From Aspidapion aeneum (lineage: Eukaryota > Arthropoda > Insecta > Coleoptera > Brentidae): a stretch of 64,000 nucleotides of DNA. The stretch spans positions 97,268,495 through 97,332,494 of the forward strand of contig OY755044.1 of NCBI GenBank assembly GCA_963576565.1, read 5' to 3'. The notes under the pieces were generated by a model. It worked only from the letters and a program-made list of their open reading frames with translations, was not told the DNA's origin and made no database searches. The translations under genes and the position numbers were made by a program. How positions within the stretch are numbered: the first letter of the stretch is position 1; every line of letters begins with the position of its first letter. Shown piece after piece: positions 24,001 through 31,208 of this stretch.

Positions 24001-25693
24001 AGAAATTTATATTGCATGGAAAAGGAGATAAAAAAACTTACCTAAACAATTTTATTTTAGCATTTTCTAAACAAGCTGCTACTTGGTGTAGTTTTTAGTT
24101 TATTTGTTTATAGATAAAGTCTATTCGCCCTTCTTTTACACGCGCAAAGTGCTCGGATTAGCACCAGTTTCAGACTAATCATGGCCCTGTAGAGCAACCT
24201 TAAAAATCCCACAGAATTTTAAACAATCTATTAACCTACTAAGTATATGTCTATTTTTTGCCACATTTTTATTATGTTCTGTAACTTTTTGCCTAAAGGC
24301 ACACTAAAGTGCTTGATATTATACATTCCTTTTGCCACTCACGCAGAGAGAGAAATAAAGTAAAAAAAAGCATTTCGTTTTTCACATCCGCACGACCAGT
24401 TTTCAGCATTGTATAATTTTTTATTATTTGCACTAAAATTTTGGTTAATTTTTAGGATTTTTATTTATTTATAATCGAAGTTCATATGTCAACGTATTTA
24501 AATTTGCACAGTTAATTATATAATCGAATGTATTTATTTCCATTTTGAAAACAAATAAAAACAAAAACAATGGACACGCGACCGGCGAGGCTTTTAACTA
24601 GTGACCCTGACGTATCTCAAATCAAAATAAACTCATACGTTTTCACTAAGGATAGAACCGGAAAAAGGGCAACGAACGGTTTGCCACGATGAATATGGCC
24701 GACGTCAATAAAACAAACATTCCTCACGCCCCCGCGCAAGAACAGCCACCCCTACACCGCTGAAAAACGGGTGAAATTTAAATCTTGTCCCGCGCGGTGC
24801 TGCCGGCTTGTAATTATTTACGCTAAAAAAGTTTACCCAGTCAACCACAGACTAAAAACAAAAACTAGACATGTCGTAAGGAAAGATTTAACTTTTTTTA
24901 AATAAATCAGTTAAAAATACTGGTTGTTGTCTAGTTTTGGGAGGGCACTGCCCCGTTGCCCTCCCTGTAGCTGCCACCACTGACTATACCAAAAAATGTA
25001 CTAACTTTAAAAGTCAATGCAAATAAAATTATTTGAAGTTAAACGTTTTTATAAAAAAATTACACTAAAAAGTAAAAACTAATTTAGCAGATTTCTATTT
25101 ACTACAGTCTAGATTTGACAATAGCGTTATTGGCACGTTATATATTTTTAAGTTCGATATAAAATCGGGCGCGTTTTCTACAGATATCTACCTATTAATT
25201 TTCAGTTCGATATAATGTGATATTAACGGTATAGTCTCTAGTCTCATCTAGACTGTAGTAAACAGAAATCTGACAAATTAATTTTTAGTGTAATTTTTTA
25301 GTAAAAACGTTTAACTAAAAATAATTTTATTTGCATTAACTTTTAAATAGTTGGTATATTTTTGTATAGTAAAAATATTTTTATTTATTTTTTTAGGTAT
25401 TTTTACATCACCTTTCTCCATTATTGACATTGCCAACATTTAACTCCTTATGGAGCGTCGTGTTAGATTTTATGGACAAATACATGCACGCAGATAAAAG
25501 TGATATATTGTATGAAGCCATACCTGAACTCCTTAAAAATATGTTGTTAGTGATGAATTCTGCCAAAGTGTTTGAAGGGCCTGAAGGAAAAAATATTTTA
25601 TGGCATGCTACCTGGGAGCGAATAGACAAATTTTTACCAAACCTAAAACACGAGTTGTTTAAAGAAATTGATAAGTCAACTGTTACAGAAGAG
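1..25693 (+). CDS. GBF1: GBF1/Gartenzwerg Arf-GEF, 3' half (spliced, partial)
   Basis: GBF1 is a large Sec7-family exchange factor that loads GTP on Arf at the cis-Golgi and ER-Golgi intermediates, recruiting COPI and permitting secretory traffic. The DCB, HUS and Sec7 domains lie upstream of this window. Here the post-Sec7 HDS1-HDS3 region is spread over ten well-supported exons (789-1026, 4768-5062, 7115-7327, 10332-10498, 12903-13090, 15885-16101, 17385-17536, 19958-20119, 22792-22989, 25397-25693) plus a likely piece at 1-28. Every junction has GT and AG and the phases agree across all ten (2127 nt, 709 codons). Conserved GBF1 strings include [58 protein letters not shown] and [14 protein letters not shown]. 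The stop codon is not confidently located. Introns are large and full of transposons. No sign that the gene itself is broken. Confidence 0.93.
60..400 (-). mobile_element. THAP-exon element, copy A (truncated)
   Basis: Shares a long block with 10966-11450, 21835-22375 (opposite strand) and 42585-43185: a GACAGGATTTC-type start, GCATGCGTCAGTTTT, TTACGTCACTACATTATTTG. This copy lacks the part that carries the THAP-like exon. Confidence 0.6.
789..1026 (+). CDS. GBF1: GBF1 exon (HDS1 region)
   Basis: The acceptor tttttag precedes 789 and the donor g|gtatgt follows 1026. Enters in phase 0 and leaves with one base of a split Gly codon. Codes [17 protein letters not shown] followed by [16 protein letters not shown], a signature block of GBF1. 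The first Met-like codon inside is not a start; the frame is open back to the acceptor. Confidence 0.93.
1331..1512. repeat. Foldback palindrome, copy 1
   Basis: Two arms of about 80 bp read from both strands: tagaaataaaattttggac to ggttagtaagtatctct, then the reverse complement. Same family at 20821-21041 and 55512-55612, all with a cacgacgtttcgg core. Confidence 0.85.
1861..2123. mobile_element. MITE with long terminal inverted repeats
   Basis: About 80-bp inverted repeats starting GGGGGTTTATTCT and containing ACCATTGGTC in both arms. No coding potential. Superfamily and target duplication not resolved. Short GGTGAGGTGAG motifs nearby (1790-1850) recur inverted at 4580-4612. Confidence 0.65.
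2700..3225 (+). pseudogene. Harbinger transposase N-terminal fragment
   Basis: About 55 codons (2700-2866) match the N-terminal helical region of PIF/Harbinger nucleases ([16 protein letters not shown]-type motif). The frame is interrupted by the 2863-3141 insertion and resumes at about 3160, then hits a stop at 3236. The rest is missing. Confidence 0.6.
2863..3141. mobile_element. MITE nested in the Harbinger fragment
   Basis: Inverted repeats of about 55 bp: agagaattattgaaatacag at the left, its near complement at the right, with GCCAGGCTATAAT inside each arm. It sits inside the Harbinger reading frame, so it is the younger insertion. Confidence 0.7.
3462..4340 (+). repeat. Composite repeat with ~142-bp units, copy 1
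   Basis: Starts with GCACGGTAGTGCC, then a CACTCACTCA run, then degenerate tandem units with ACTTCCAGAAATGCTAGAGA, then one arm of the terminal palindrome (AAGCCAAGTACGCGAAAATG). Other copies are at 8166-9435, 17655-19300, 50890-51450, 55660-56300 and 59155-59303. No protein-coding signal. Confidence 0.75.
4768..5062 (+). CDS. GBF1: GBF1 exon (GLFSSLYSY to IVIQNR)
   Basis: The acceptor ttttag and the donor ag|gtaagt give phases matching both neighbours. Codes [15 protein letters not shown] at the start and [18 protein letters not shown] at the end. Helical HEAT-like sequence of the HDS region. Confidence 0.92.
5252..5473. mobile_element. Small MITE with ~38-bp inverted repeats
   Basis: The left arm TATCATCTTTGCACAGGCC and right arm GCATCTTTGTGATA are complementary and share TATACTTTTA-CAGGTT. 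Non-coding. Lies in the GBF1 intron. Confidence 0.65.
5545..6420 (+). mobile_element. Unclassified element, family X, copy 1
   Basis: Matches 16130-17045: TTAACGGAG, AACTTCGTAAGAGCTTTAGT, ACAAAAAACTGTT, then after an insertion CATGGCGTCACTTGAA, GCTAGCTAGGAA and ATGGATCTATTTATTTTT. The same 3' end recurs inverted at 20590-20640. Confidence 0.65.
5785..6299. mobile_element. Insertion with AGTAGTTA subterminal repeats
   Basis: Inverted ends AGTTGGGC / GCCCAACT enclose many AGTAGTTA and TAACTACT motifs in both orientations, typical of transposase-binding subterminal repeats in non-autonomous hAT-like elements. Imperfect repeats CTGTTTTTAAGAC (5772) and CTGTTTCAAGAC (6300) flank it. Confidence 0.6.
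6450..6950. repeat. tRNA-derived repeats in a head-to-head hairpin
   Basis: Arms of about 200 bp are near-identical reverse complements around a loop of about 100 bp. Each outer end is tRNA-like: GTGGCTTAATG...GAGAGCG (A-box-like) and CCGGGTTCAAGTCTC or CCGGGTTCGAGTCCC (B box). Looks like a tRNA-derived SINE duplicated head to head. Confidence 0.7.
7014..7064. repeat. 51-bp hairpin next to a GBF1 acceptor
   Basis: AGTTAGCAGAAGCA pairs with TGCTTCTGCTAACT around a short loop, 50 bp before the exon at 7115. Probably a repeat end. Confidence 0.6.
7115..7327 (+). CDS. GBF1: GBF1 exon ([15 protein letters not shown])
   Basis: A strong polypyrimidine tract and ttag precede it; donor cag|gtagga follows. 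Codes [15 protein letters not shown] and [16 protein letters not shown], matching the GBF1 block after the NRDR motif. Both ends split an Arg codon. Confidence 0.93.
7497..7936 (+). mobile_element. CAGA-microsatellite element, copy 1
   Basis: Begins and ends with small palindromes of the AGCTCACAC...GTGTGAGCT type. Contains GGCAAGCGGTTTTTGAGTTA, a short CAGA run and AAACGCAAAGATATATAAA. Only one internal unit remains. Other copies: 29168-29970 (-), 35265-35986, 35988-36773 and 38728-39371 (-). Confidence 0.8.
8166..9435 (-). repeat. Composite repeat with ~142-bp units, copy 2
   Basis: Inverted relative to copies 1 and 3. 8166-8525 is a palindrome with arms of about 165 bp, then four or so tandem units, then a GAGTGAGTGAG run (9165-9190) and the CACTACCGTGCCC head (9405-9420). 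Confidence 0.8.
9440..10331. other. Intron sequence, nothing recognised
   Basis: A+T-rich. A CAGTGGCGTCCCTAAACTGG string at 9614 recurs inverted near 58770, suggesting an old repeat. No open frame with family resemblance. Confidence 0.5.
10332..10498 (+). CDS. GBF1: GBF1 exon ([14 protein letters not shown])
   Basis: The acceptor tttag and the donor aag|gtaata fit. Codes [17 protein letters not shown] and [16 protein letters not shown], the conserved GBF1 segment before the acidic linker. Leaves one base of a Gly codon. Confidence 0.92.
10665..11450 (-). mobile_element. THAP-exon element, copy B
   Basis: Same family as 21835-22375. On the - strand at about 11229-11310 it carries a first exon with CKxC-like [14 protein letters not shown] followed by a donor-like ATAG|GTAAGTAG. 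One base differs in length from copy C, so the frame is shifted. A separate MITE (10714-10963) is inserted near one end. Confidence 0.65.
10714..10963. mobile_element. MITE nested in THAP-exon copy B
   Basis: About 30-bp inverted repeats ACTGCCGTCCTTAG / CTAAGGACGGCAGT, extending through GACCCACCTATCT. 250 bp, non-coding. Confidence 0.75.
11530..11995. mobile_element. MITE with ~200-bp inverted repeats
   Basis: TACAGGGTGT at the left; ACCCCGTATA at the right. Both arms carry AAAACCTAGGGGA, GACCGGAAGTGGCCTATT and AATAGGGATGGGCATA as reverse complements. The - strand frame across it (11736-11945) is incidental. Confidence 0.8.
12765..12845 (-). repeat. tRNA-like SINE head
   Basis: On the - strand: TGTAGTGGTTCTG (A-box-like) and CAGGGTTCGAGTCCCAC (B box) about 40 bp apart. 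The acceptor-stem ends do not pair, so a working tRNA gene is unlikely. Sits 60 bp before a GBF1 exon. Confidence 0.5.
12903..13090 (+). CDS. GBF1: GBF1 exon (DRGYTSDSE linker)
   Basis: Codes an acidic, Ser/Thr-rich linker with [17 protein letters not shown] and then NNGGWILV across the junction, as in animal GBF1. In vertebrates this linker is phosphorylated; a HRSQSTIVV stretch sits where one such site would lie (inference). Donor g|gtaagt, phase 0. Confidence 0.92.
13091..14095. other. Intron sequence, nothing recognised
   Basis: Very A+T-rich with no coherent frame or clear repeat structure that I can see. Confidence 0.5.
14105..14285. repeat. C-run repeat (CAGATCCGCGCTT end)
   Basis: GGTAATTACCCCCCCC, a second C run, TTTTTCGTCGAC and CAGATCCGCGCTT. 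A second copy with the same order is at 41790-41960 in a modSP intron. Confidence 0.65.
14480..15360 (+). pseudogene. Ty3/gypsy pol fragment, decayed
   Basis: Reverse-transcriptase motifs appear in several frames: [45 protein letters not shown] and [19 protein letters not shown]. The YxDD part between them is deleted. Several stops and frameshifts; not functional. Confidence 0.8.
15545..15850. repeat. Possible gypsy LTR remnant
   Basis: TGTTACGGGTTCACTACC could be an LTR start, with a TTATATACC TATA-like site at 15719. It follows the pol fragment. No matching second LTR seen, so the call is tentative. Confidence 0.3.
15885..16101 (+). CDS. GBF1: GBF1 exon ([14 protein letters not shown])
   Basis: The acceptor is ggtag. 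Codes [18 protein letters not shown] and [18 protein letters not shown], matching the GBF1 LGPHDTKSLLKC and VRDAAHITPDNFELCV blocks. Leaves one base of an Asn codon at a|gtaagt. Confidence 0.93.
16130..17045 (+). mobile_element. Unclassified element, family X, copy 2
   Basis: Matches 5545-6420 on both sides of a central insertion (AACTTCGTAGGAGCTTTAGT before, CATGGCTTCACTTGAAATG and ATCCGTCATGGATCCATTTA after). Includes a short TGTGTGTG run at 16230. Confidence 0.65.
16526..16958. repeat. 25-bp minisatellite, about 17 units
   Basis: Consensus AACCGCTCCGTATCAAAAGG plus CCCCT, with few changes between units. It occupies the spot in family X where copy 1 has another insertion. Not CRISPR: units are contiguous with no unique spacers. 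Confidence 0.95.
17046..17384. other. Intron sequence, nothing recognised
   Basis: No repeat or coding signal seen apart from the acceptor at its end. Confidence 0.5.
17385..17536 (+). CDS. GBF1: GBF1 exon (basic/acidic linker)
   Basis: Lys/Arg-rich then acidic: [18 protein letters not shown] and [16 protein letters not shown]. This corresponds to the charged linker of GBF1 ending in a SYHTV-like string. The acceptor ttttag and donor ttg|gtaagt are good. The usual residues between this string and [10 protein letters not shown] are absent, so a microexon may be missing downstream. Confidence 0.85.
17655..19300 (+). repeat. Composite repeat with ~142-bp units, copy 3 (longest)
   Basis: Head GCACGGCAGTGCCTCGCC, a CACTCACTGACTCACTC run, about seven tandem units spaced near 142 bp (CTTCCAGAAACGCTAGAGAG at each), and a palindrome at 18940-19300 with arms of about 160 bp. 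The best copy for defining the family. Confidence 0.85.
19301..19957. other. Intron sequence, nothing recognised
   Basis: A+T-rich; no coding or clear repeat signal. Confidence 0.5.
19958..20119 (+). CDS. GBF1: GBF1 exon ([16 protein letters not shown])
   Basis: A long T tract plus tag precedes it; the donor ggg|gtaatg follows. Codes [20 protein letters not shown] and [18 protein letters not shown], among the best conserved parts of GBF1 (HDS2/HDS3). Phase 0 at both ends. A small hairpin repeat begins about 50 bp downstream. Confidence 0.95.
20172..20250. repeat. 79-bp hairpin after GBF1 exon
   Basis: CATTGTTAAAGGAGAAGAAAC pairs with its complement at the other end. The loop side contains ACACGACGTGTTTCGG, resembling the core of the foldback palindrome family. 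Confidence 0.75.
20299..21101. mobile_element. DNA element with TACCGTAGAACGT ends
   Basis: Inverted ends TACCGTAGAACGTGTTGACT and its near complement ending at 21101. A related end stands alone at 31209-31260. No transposase. A foldback palindrome is inserted near its right end. Confidence 0.7.
20821..21041. repeat. Foldback palindrome, copy 2
   Basis: Arms of about 95 bp with ACACGACGTTTCGGTTAG, plus a tail ACAATCATTGTCTACGAG. Flanked by ACATAAAGTT and GCATAAAGTT, which look like a target duplication. Inserted in the 20299-21101 element. Confidence 0.85.
21390..21830 (+). pseudogene. Non-LTR retrotransposon 3' end (Jockey-like)
   Basis: C-terminal motifs [10 protein letters not shown] and, after a frameshift, [19 protein letters not shown], then a 3' UTR. 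These match the tail of Jockey/CR1-type reverse transcriptase proteins. Truncated at the 5' side. Confidence 0.6.
21835..22375 (+). mobile_element. THAP-exon element, copy C (best copy)
   Basis: Carries an ATG exon, donor, and non-coding remainder ending near AAAAAGGAACATTAAGAATT. Same family as copies A, B and D. No second exon or DDE core, so it is a deletion derivative. Confidence 0.7.
21991..22067 (+). CDS. THAP-like zinc-finger first exon (orphan)
   Basis: Codes [20 protein letters not shown] then EVPFH and a split Arg at ATAG|GTAACT. The CxxC with a later FHR resembles the N-terminus of a THAP domain (C2CH DNA-binding finger of P-element-like transposases and THAP proteins). The remainder of the finger would lie in a lost exon. 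Copies B and D keep variants: RTCQVCAKM and VPFHR in D, a frameshifted form in B. Confidence 0.5.
22376..22791. other. Intron sequence, nothing recognised
   Basis: A+T-rich; only the exon acceptor at its end is meaningful. Confidence 0.5.
22792..22989 (+). CDS. GBF1: GBF1 exon ([16 protein letters not shown])
   Basis: The acceptor ttctag and donor aag|gtaggc fit. Codes [19 protein letters not shown] and [13 protein letters not shown], ending RAATVLSK, which continues as [10 protein letters not shown] in the next exon exactly as in GBF1. Confidence 0.95.
23100..23690 (+). pseudogene. LINE reverse-transcriptase C-terminus (RTE-like)
   Basis: [19 protein letters not shown] then, after a one-base frameshift near 23250, [35 protein letters not shown] and [11 protein letters not shown]. 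This tail is typical of insect endonuclease-reverse transcriptase LINEs. Catalytic part absent. The 144-codon frame 23255-23689 is this fragment, not a host gene. Confidence 0.85.
23966..24982. mobile_element. hAT element, non-autonomous, copy 1
   Basis: Ends CAGTGACGGCTTGTGACG and GCTGCCACCACTG, as in the intact copy at 49701-50856. About 1 kb, no long frame. A matching 8-bp duplication is not clear, perhaps because a palindrome abuts the right end. Confidence 0.75.
24983..25370. repeat. 388-bp palindromic element
   Basis: ACTATACC at the left and GGTATA...GTATAGT at the right; arms of about 150 bp share TGCAAATAAAATTATTT, TTACACTAAAA and TACTACAGTCTAGAT. Lies between a hAT end and a GBF1 exon. 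Confidence 0.75.
25397..25693 (+). CDS. GBF1: GBF1 exon ([14 protein letters not shown])
   Basis: Codes [38 protein letters not shown] and [19 protein letters not shown], ending TVTEE at gag|gtaatt in phase 0. If not spliced there, the frame would stop after six more codons (VILCVF). The acceptor lies only about 27 bp past a 388-bp palindromic repeat. Confidence 0.94.
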
Positions 25694-26100
25694 GTAATTT
25701 TGTGTGTATTTTAAGTTACTTTTCTACAAAAAATATTACAACTTTGGTCTACAAAAGTAGTTTTACTAATTTGTATTGAGGCAAGTAATACTCTCCAATT
25801 TTTTTGAAAAATTAACGTAAAAAGTTTTTTTGATGGTGATTTATGTATGGCATGTATAGTGTAAATATGGTTTATATCAAGTTTTTCGCCTTATTTATCA
25901 CTAAAACTTTGTGTTGTTCCATTAAGTATTAGGATAGAAGGGAACCTAAAACATGAAATGAATAAACTAAATGAAGCACTTATTTCCGTCACCTATCTTC
26001 CGGGTGTTAATAAAAATGGTTCTTTTTGGTGCACCAGCATATAATGCTGGCCTTACATGATTTAAGCACAAAACCCGCCAGTTTTTGTTTTACTTACATC

Positions 26101-26690
26101 CAGTGGCGGCTGGTGACGTTATAAATTGGGGGAAGGGAGGCTGAAATTTATATTGCATGAAAAAGGAGATAAAAAAACTTACCTAAACAATTTTATTTTA
26201 GCATTTTACATACAAGCAGCTACTTGGTGTAGTCTGTAATTTATTTGTTTATAGAAAGTCCGTTCACCTTTCTTTTACATGCACAAAGTACTTAACGACA
26301 AGTTCATTCAAATTGTCCGTTGTCAACAATTATGTTTCAATTAAACACATAGCTAAGGCATTCAATTTACTTTCACACATTGTAAATGTTTTATTACGCT
26401 TTCAATGTTGAAAATGAGCGTTTACATTCAACTGTTATTATAGGCATTGTCAGAGAACATAATATGTTCTCTGCCTATGTGCACTATTTAACTGGCACCT
26501 AATCTCAGTTGCCCAGCATAGAAAATGCTATGTGGTTATTTAAATGAATAGCACTTACTTTGTGTCTTTTTAACTTTTCACTAAAGTGCTTGATATTACA
26601 CATTCCCTTTGCCACCAACGCAGTATAACTTTGTGGATTATTCATAATAAGACAAATAAAGTAAAAAAAAGCAAAACTCTTGAATGGCAA
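26101..26690 (-). mobile_element. hAT element, copy 2 (one end only)
   Basis: Starts CAGTGGCGGCTGGTGACG, then is truncated. The - strand frame 26690-26505 reads KHFSEKLKRHKVSAIHLNNH, a remnant of the TTF-type zinc finger at the N-terminus of some hAT transposases. The same region is decayed in copies 1 and 3. Confidence 0.7.
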
Positions 26691-27274
26691 ACCATGAAAT
26701 AAATAAGTTGATTTAAGAAGAGCTACCTGTTTGAGTCTTGCGTCTACATACTTAGTATCTGTCTTGATTGTTTTGAGTTTTCATTGACACTCTGTTTTTT
26801 TGTAAAAAAAAATGTTTTCCAATTACAACTGATTTATGTAGGAAAATTATAAATTAAACTACATGTTTAATTAATAAGTGAGCATTATTCCCATTTCACG
26901 ATATTTTTTGTATTAATTGTTGCCTTCTACCTCATTTTTAATGGTTGGTTTTTTAAGTATTTTATGGTTGCAACTTTGACAAATTCATACTGAACGTTAG
27001 CAAATGTCAAATAGGGAATAAAACTGTGATTTTAAAACATTGTCCATTCTTGAAAAGGTACAGTCGCCCCCAAAACTTAAAAAATTAATACCGTAACCTC
27101 ATAGAAAGGGTGTACATACAGTTTTGTTGTGTATTATTCCGCACGTCAAATAAAATATATCGGATAATCCTATGCATCAGCGCTGAAACAAAAAATTATA
27201 ATTAATACAGCTGCAGGTGGCTGCAGATACATGTAGCACAAATATAATCCTTGATACATGCTTTAAATAATAAA

Positions 27275-27420
27275 GTCACAATAAGGCGCTGACTGTGACG
27301 TAGTACGGCACCCCGACTCAAAATAGGATTCTCGAACGTCCCACCATCTAATCTAATCGTGTCATTGACTGAACTAACACATTATTATCCGATTATTTAT
27401 CATCTCTTTTTAAATTAATG
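27275..27420 (-). repeat. Repeat shared with 59325-59710
   Basis: GGCGCTGACTGTGACGTAGT, ATCTAATCTAATCGTGTCAT and TTATCCGATTATTTATCATC recur inverted at 59325-59700; a diverged end is at 30260-30300. Confidence 0.6.
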
Positions 27421-27429
27421 TATTAGTAA

Positions 27430-28055
27430 GGGCGCCTAATACTCTTAAACATAATATCAATAAACAAACATTGGTCTACTGGTTTTATTTACTAAACTCA
27501 CACATTGTCATCCAGCTACTTACTCTCTCTTTTTAACTCAAATTAGTGGGACGGGCGCACCCAATCTAAAACAGTCTTGGGATTAGTTTGCAAATAGAAG
27601 TATTTATAAGATGTCATTTTGACAATCAATGTCAATCGTCGTTCTTCCATCAGCACACAATGGGCTCGCGGACCTAATTAAGGATTAAATTAAATACATA
27701 CTGAAACTCCTGAACATCTTTACTAAAAAATAGTTTCCTTTCAACGGAACGCGTTAAAGTACCATATTTGCAGGGCGATTTGATCCAGATTTAAAGCCAT
27801 TTTGCGACAATATTTTATGTTGTATAAAAATAGATCTTGTAGACGGAAGTAAGTAGATTTTATTCCTGTACATTTTAATTTTAATTTTGATGTGTAGACA
27901 GGTATGGTAATGATTTTTGCTTGGGATTTCTGAAATTCTATAAAAATATAGACATCCTATAAATGGACAAAAATTCTGCTTTCAGTCATCAACCGTTTAC
28001 TTGAAATTTTTATTTTACTAAAGAGTACATATCTTTTAAAAATTATATTTTACAG
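27430..28055. other. Possible exon-like frame, otherwise nothing
   Basis: 27771-27851 lies between tttgcag and a|gtaagt and codes RFDPDLKPFCDNILCCIK, but phases do not join it to GBF1 or to the frame at 28056. Unrecognised; may be chance. Confidence 0.2.
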
Positions 28056-28085
28056 TCTGCTGCCACAAGTTGCCCATATGAATGA
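28056..28085 (+). CDS. Candidate GBF1 terminal exon (weak)
   Basis: An acceptor-like ttttacag precedes 28056. In phase 0, as required, it codes SAATSCPYE then TGA. An overlapping frame is open longer (LLPQVAHMNDVINFSEK and on), but entering it needs two bases from the previous exon, which the upstream donor does not supply. Insect GBF1 tails vary, so this may be unrelated. Confidence 0.2.
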   Translation, partial: SAATSCPYE

Positions 28086-28709
28086 TGTTATTAATTTTTC
28101 TGAAAAGAGAGTTCTTCGAGAAAAAGTTATATATAGCCAGTCTTAACAAAAGTGCTTGTTTATTAATTTTAAAACACTTTAGGCTCACTTAAACGAATTA
28201 AAATAAAAAAATTATATATTAATAAAAAATACAAATAATGAAAAGAATATTCAAAAAATAGTTAAAACTACAAAAAACTCAAATGTTCAAAAATCAAAGA
28301 AAAAGATAAAAATTACAAACTAAAAAATCTCAAAAACCAAAAATTACAGATAAAGTTAACTTTAACAGGTTCGGTTCGGTTCGGTTGTTTATAAAAAAAA
28401 AGGTACAAAAACTTTTAAGGTAAAGAGTTCTATTTTGAATCATCAGCAGTTTACTAAACCTGACTTTTAATAAACTAATATAAAAACGTGGACGCTTTAA
28501 AAATATTTATTTTGTTGGACTTAAAAACAATTTTTTTAGAAAAATCATTATTAGCACTAGCAGGTTATTATCCGCTACAAAGTCAGGGTTACGTTCGTAT
28601 TATTTTCTAGTTTTTGGTACAGCCAAAGAATAATATTGTTTAACTCTTTTTAATATTTTAAATTTTTGGTTTGGTTTTTAGATTTATTATTATGGAAACT
28701 TTTCATCCT

Positions 28710-29305
28710 TTCCAATGCAGCTTTGTTACGCATTACACGATGAGCTCAATTTAACCTTAAACAACCCCAAGTACCAAGTTTGAGACAAATCGGTTTATAA
28801 ATAGGATAGTCTAAGGATAAGGATTTTGGGTCCGCCGTGCTAGTTTTGTTTGTTTGAGTAAAATATTATAATAAGCCACGTTAAACACCGTAGATCTTTC
28901 AAACTTAATACATATCGGTTCATAAATGTAAATGTACTCCATTTCGGATCCACCATGATATTTATTTTAGGTTTGAGTCAGAAATCTTAATTATCAGCTT
29001 TATACACTCCAAAGTTCCAATTTTGATACATATCGGTTCATAAATAGAAAACTCTGCCCTTTTCGATCTGCCATGTAATTTTTTAAAGTTTGAGTTCATA
29101 ATTATAATCAGCGACTTTAGACACGCCAAAGTTCTAAATTTGCTACCTCTTGGTAAATGAGTTTTTTAGCTCACACATATACTATACTATAGTAGTGTGA
29201 GCTATGGTGATCCTAATTTTTTCGAGAAAAAAAAAGTTGCTCCGATTTCAAAAATTTTTATATATCTTTGCGTTTCAGATGATTTTGAAACTTTTTTGGT
29301 GCGCC

Positions 29306-29387
<82 letters not shown>

Positions 29388-30085
29388 GTGTCTGTATGTC
29401 TGTCTGTAACGACCAACGCGCATAACTCAAAAACCGCTTGGCCGATTTTAATGAAATTTGGTACCTAGGCTGGGTCTTGGGTCGAGATGGTCCCATTTAA
29501 AAATGAACAAAATCCACCGAACCCAAACCAAATAAAAGGGTGGGGGATGATTTCAAAAATTAGAGTTTATGTGAAAATATGGCATGTGTGATATCAAAGG
29601 AAAGGTAATTGAGTCTGCAGTTAAACAAAATACATTTTAATTTATTTAAAAAAAAAAAAGGTTGGGGGAATATTTTAAAAATGAGAGTTTAAGTGAAAAT
29701 ATGGCGTGTGTGATAGCAAACGAAAGGTAATTGAGTCCGAAGTTTAACAAAATACATTTTAGTTTTTGTTTTTTTTTATGGGTGGGGGTAGATTTCAAAA
29801 ATTTGAGTTTATAATAATAAAACATGGCTTGTGTGGTATCAAACAAAAGGTAATTTAGTCTGGAGTTGAATAAAATATATTTCAGTTTTTAGTTATATTA
29901 GCTCACACGTACACTATAAGTATAGTACCTAGTGTGAGCTTAGGGGTCCATATATTGGCAGAGTATTTTTATTTAAGTCAAAAATCATATTTCGCGACTA
30001 TTAACACTCCAATGTTCTAAATTTCATACTTATTGGTTCATAAATAGAAAACTTCGACATTTTGGATCCGCATTTTGATTGATAA
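28710..30085 (+). repeat. ~115-bp degenerate tandem repeat
   Basis: Units with CACTCCAAAGTTC, GATACATATCGGTTCATAAAT and TTCGGATCCRCCAT-like strings at about 28760, 28900, 29020, 29130 and 30000. Split by the CAGA element at 29168-29970. Confidence 0.65.
29168..29970 (-). mobile_element. CAGA-microsatellite element, copy 2
   Basis: Bounded by hairpins AGCTCACAC...GTGTGAGCT at 29168-29203 and 29900-29940. Holds a long CTGT run (about 29308-29405) and three units of about 115 bp with AAAGGTAATTGAGTC. The long frames of Val-Cys-Leu-Ser or Asp-Arg-Gln-Thr repeats here are microsatellite artefacts. Confidence 0.85.
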
Positions 30086-30089
30086 TTAA

Positions 30090-31205
30090 TTTTTTCTCAT
30101 TTTAAAACAAAATATTGTTACAAAACCTATTTTTCTAATTTTGGTCAAAAATTGGGTCCGGGAGCCCATTGTGCAGCTCTATGAGTTGGACAGCAATAAA
30201 AAATTTAGCTGTGCTTTAAAAGAGATGCAAATGAGTATGTTCCAAAATTACAATTTTTGTCGGGGCGCAGTTTTTAGTGGCGTCACGAGTCAGCGCCTAA
30301 TTACTACACCTACATACCAATATTATATCTTTCCAGTCCAATAAATATATTGCATATTTGAGAAAAACATAAAATGTAAAATGGTTAGTTAAAAAAGTGA
30401 CAGCTCAACTGACCAATTTCAGCAAACCGTCAAAATAAGGCTAAATTACATACTGCATGACTTCATTTGTTCACTAATAAAGTCTAGCAAAATTCTTATC
30501 AAAGTCTGCCGTATTTTACGGCGCAACTGCGCAAGCGTAGGTGTCAATATACTGCTAGCATTATTACTGCTAGACGTTATGACACTGCCAATAAATGAAG
30601 AATAAAAGCAAAACATCTTTTTAAAAGGCACGAATTTTATTTCAAAAACATTTTTTAGGTTCAAAGCGAAATGGCCTATGCAGTAAAGACCAAGCAGCAT
30701 ATTGTGGATGATATAACTAGATCAAATATTGTTCAGTCTACGATGCCGCGACAACACGTTTAAATATGCTGAAAGGATGTTGTCTATTAATAAGTATATA
30801 AATACCTTATGTATATACATCAATATAAATAAACTAAAATAAAGATTTACATATTTAAAAGCAAAGTATTTTTTTAAAGTTTATTTCACATATACTGAGT
30901 GGAATGAAAAATTTTGCACTAAATCTATAGATTAATAACTTTTTAGGTATTTGACGAAAAAAAACCTGAATGTAGTTGGTTAGCAAATATCCTGCAATAA
31001 TGTTTTGAAACATGGCAAACGAATTTATTTACTCTGATTTCTTTTTTATAGACAAAAACTAAAATTTTTAGAAACATTGTAAAGACTACAAAAACCTTTT
31101 TTAGTCTAATTGTCATGATTGTCCATTTCGAAAATATTTTATGAATTAAACAATTAGTCCATTGCTCAGGGAATAAAACAGGCCTTACCTGGAACACACA
31201 CAAGA
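30090..31205. other. Intergenic, nothing firmly recognised
   Basis: Several short frames without family resemblance. A repeat end similar to 27275-27310 lies near 30265. Confidence 0.4.
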
Positions 31206-31208
31206 TTT

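Noticed and set aside
25408..25629. 73-codon - frame
   Set aside because: Antisense shadow of the GBF1 exon at 25397-25693.
29197..29496. Overlapping frames of Ser-Val-Cys-Leu or Thr-Asp-Arg-Gln repeats (also 35723-36744)
   Set aside because: They are translations of the CTGT/CAGA microsatellite, open in several frames on both strands.
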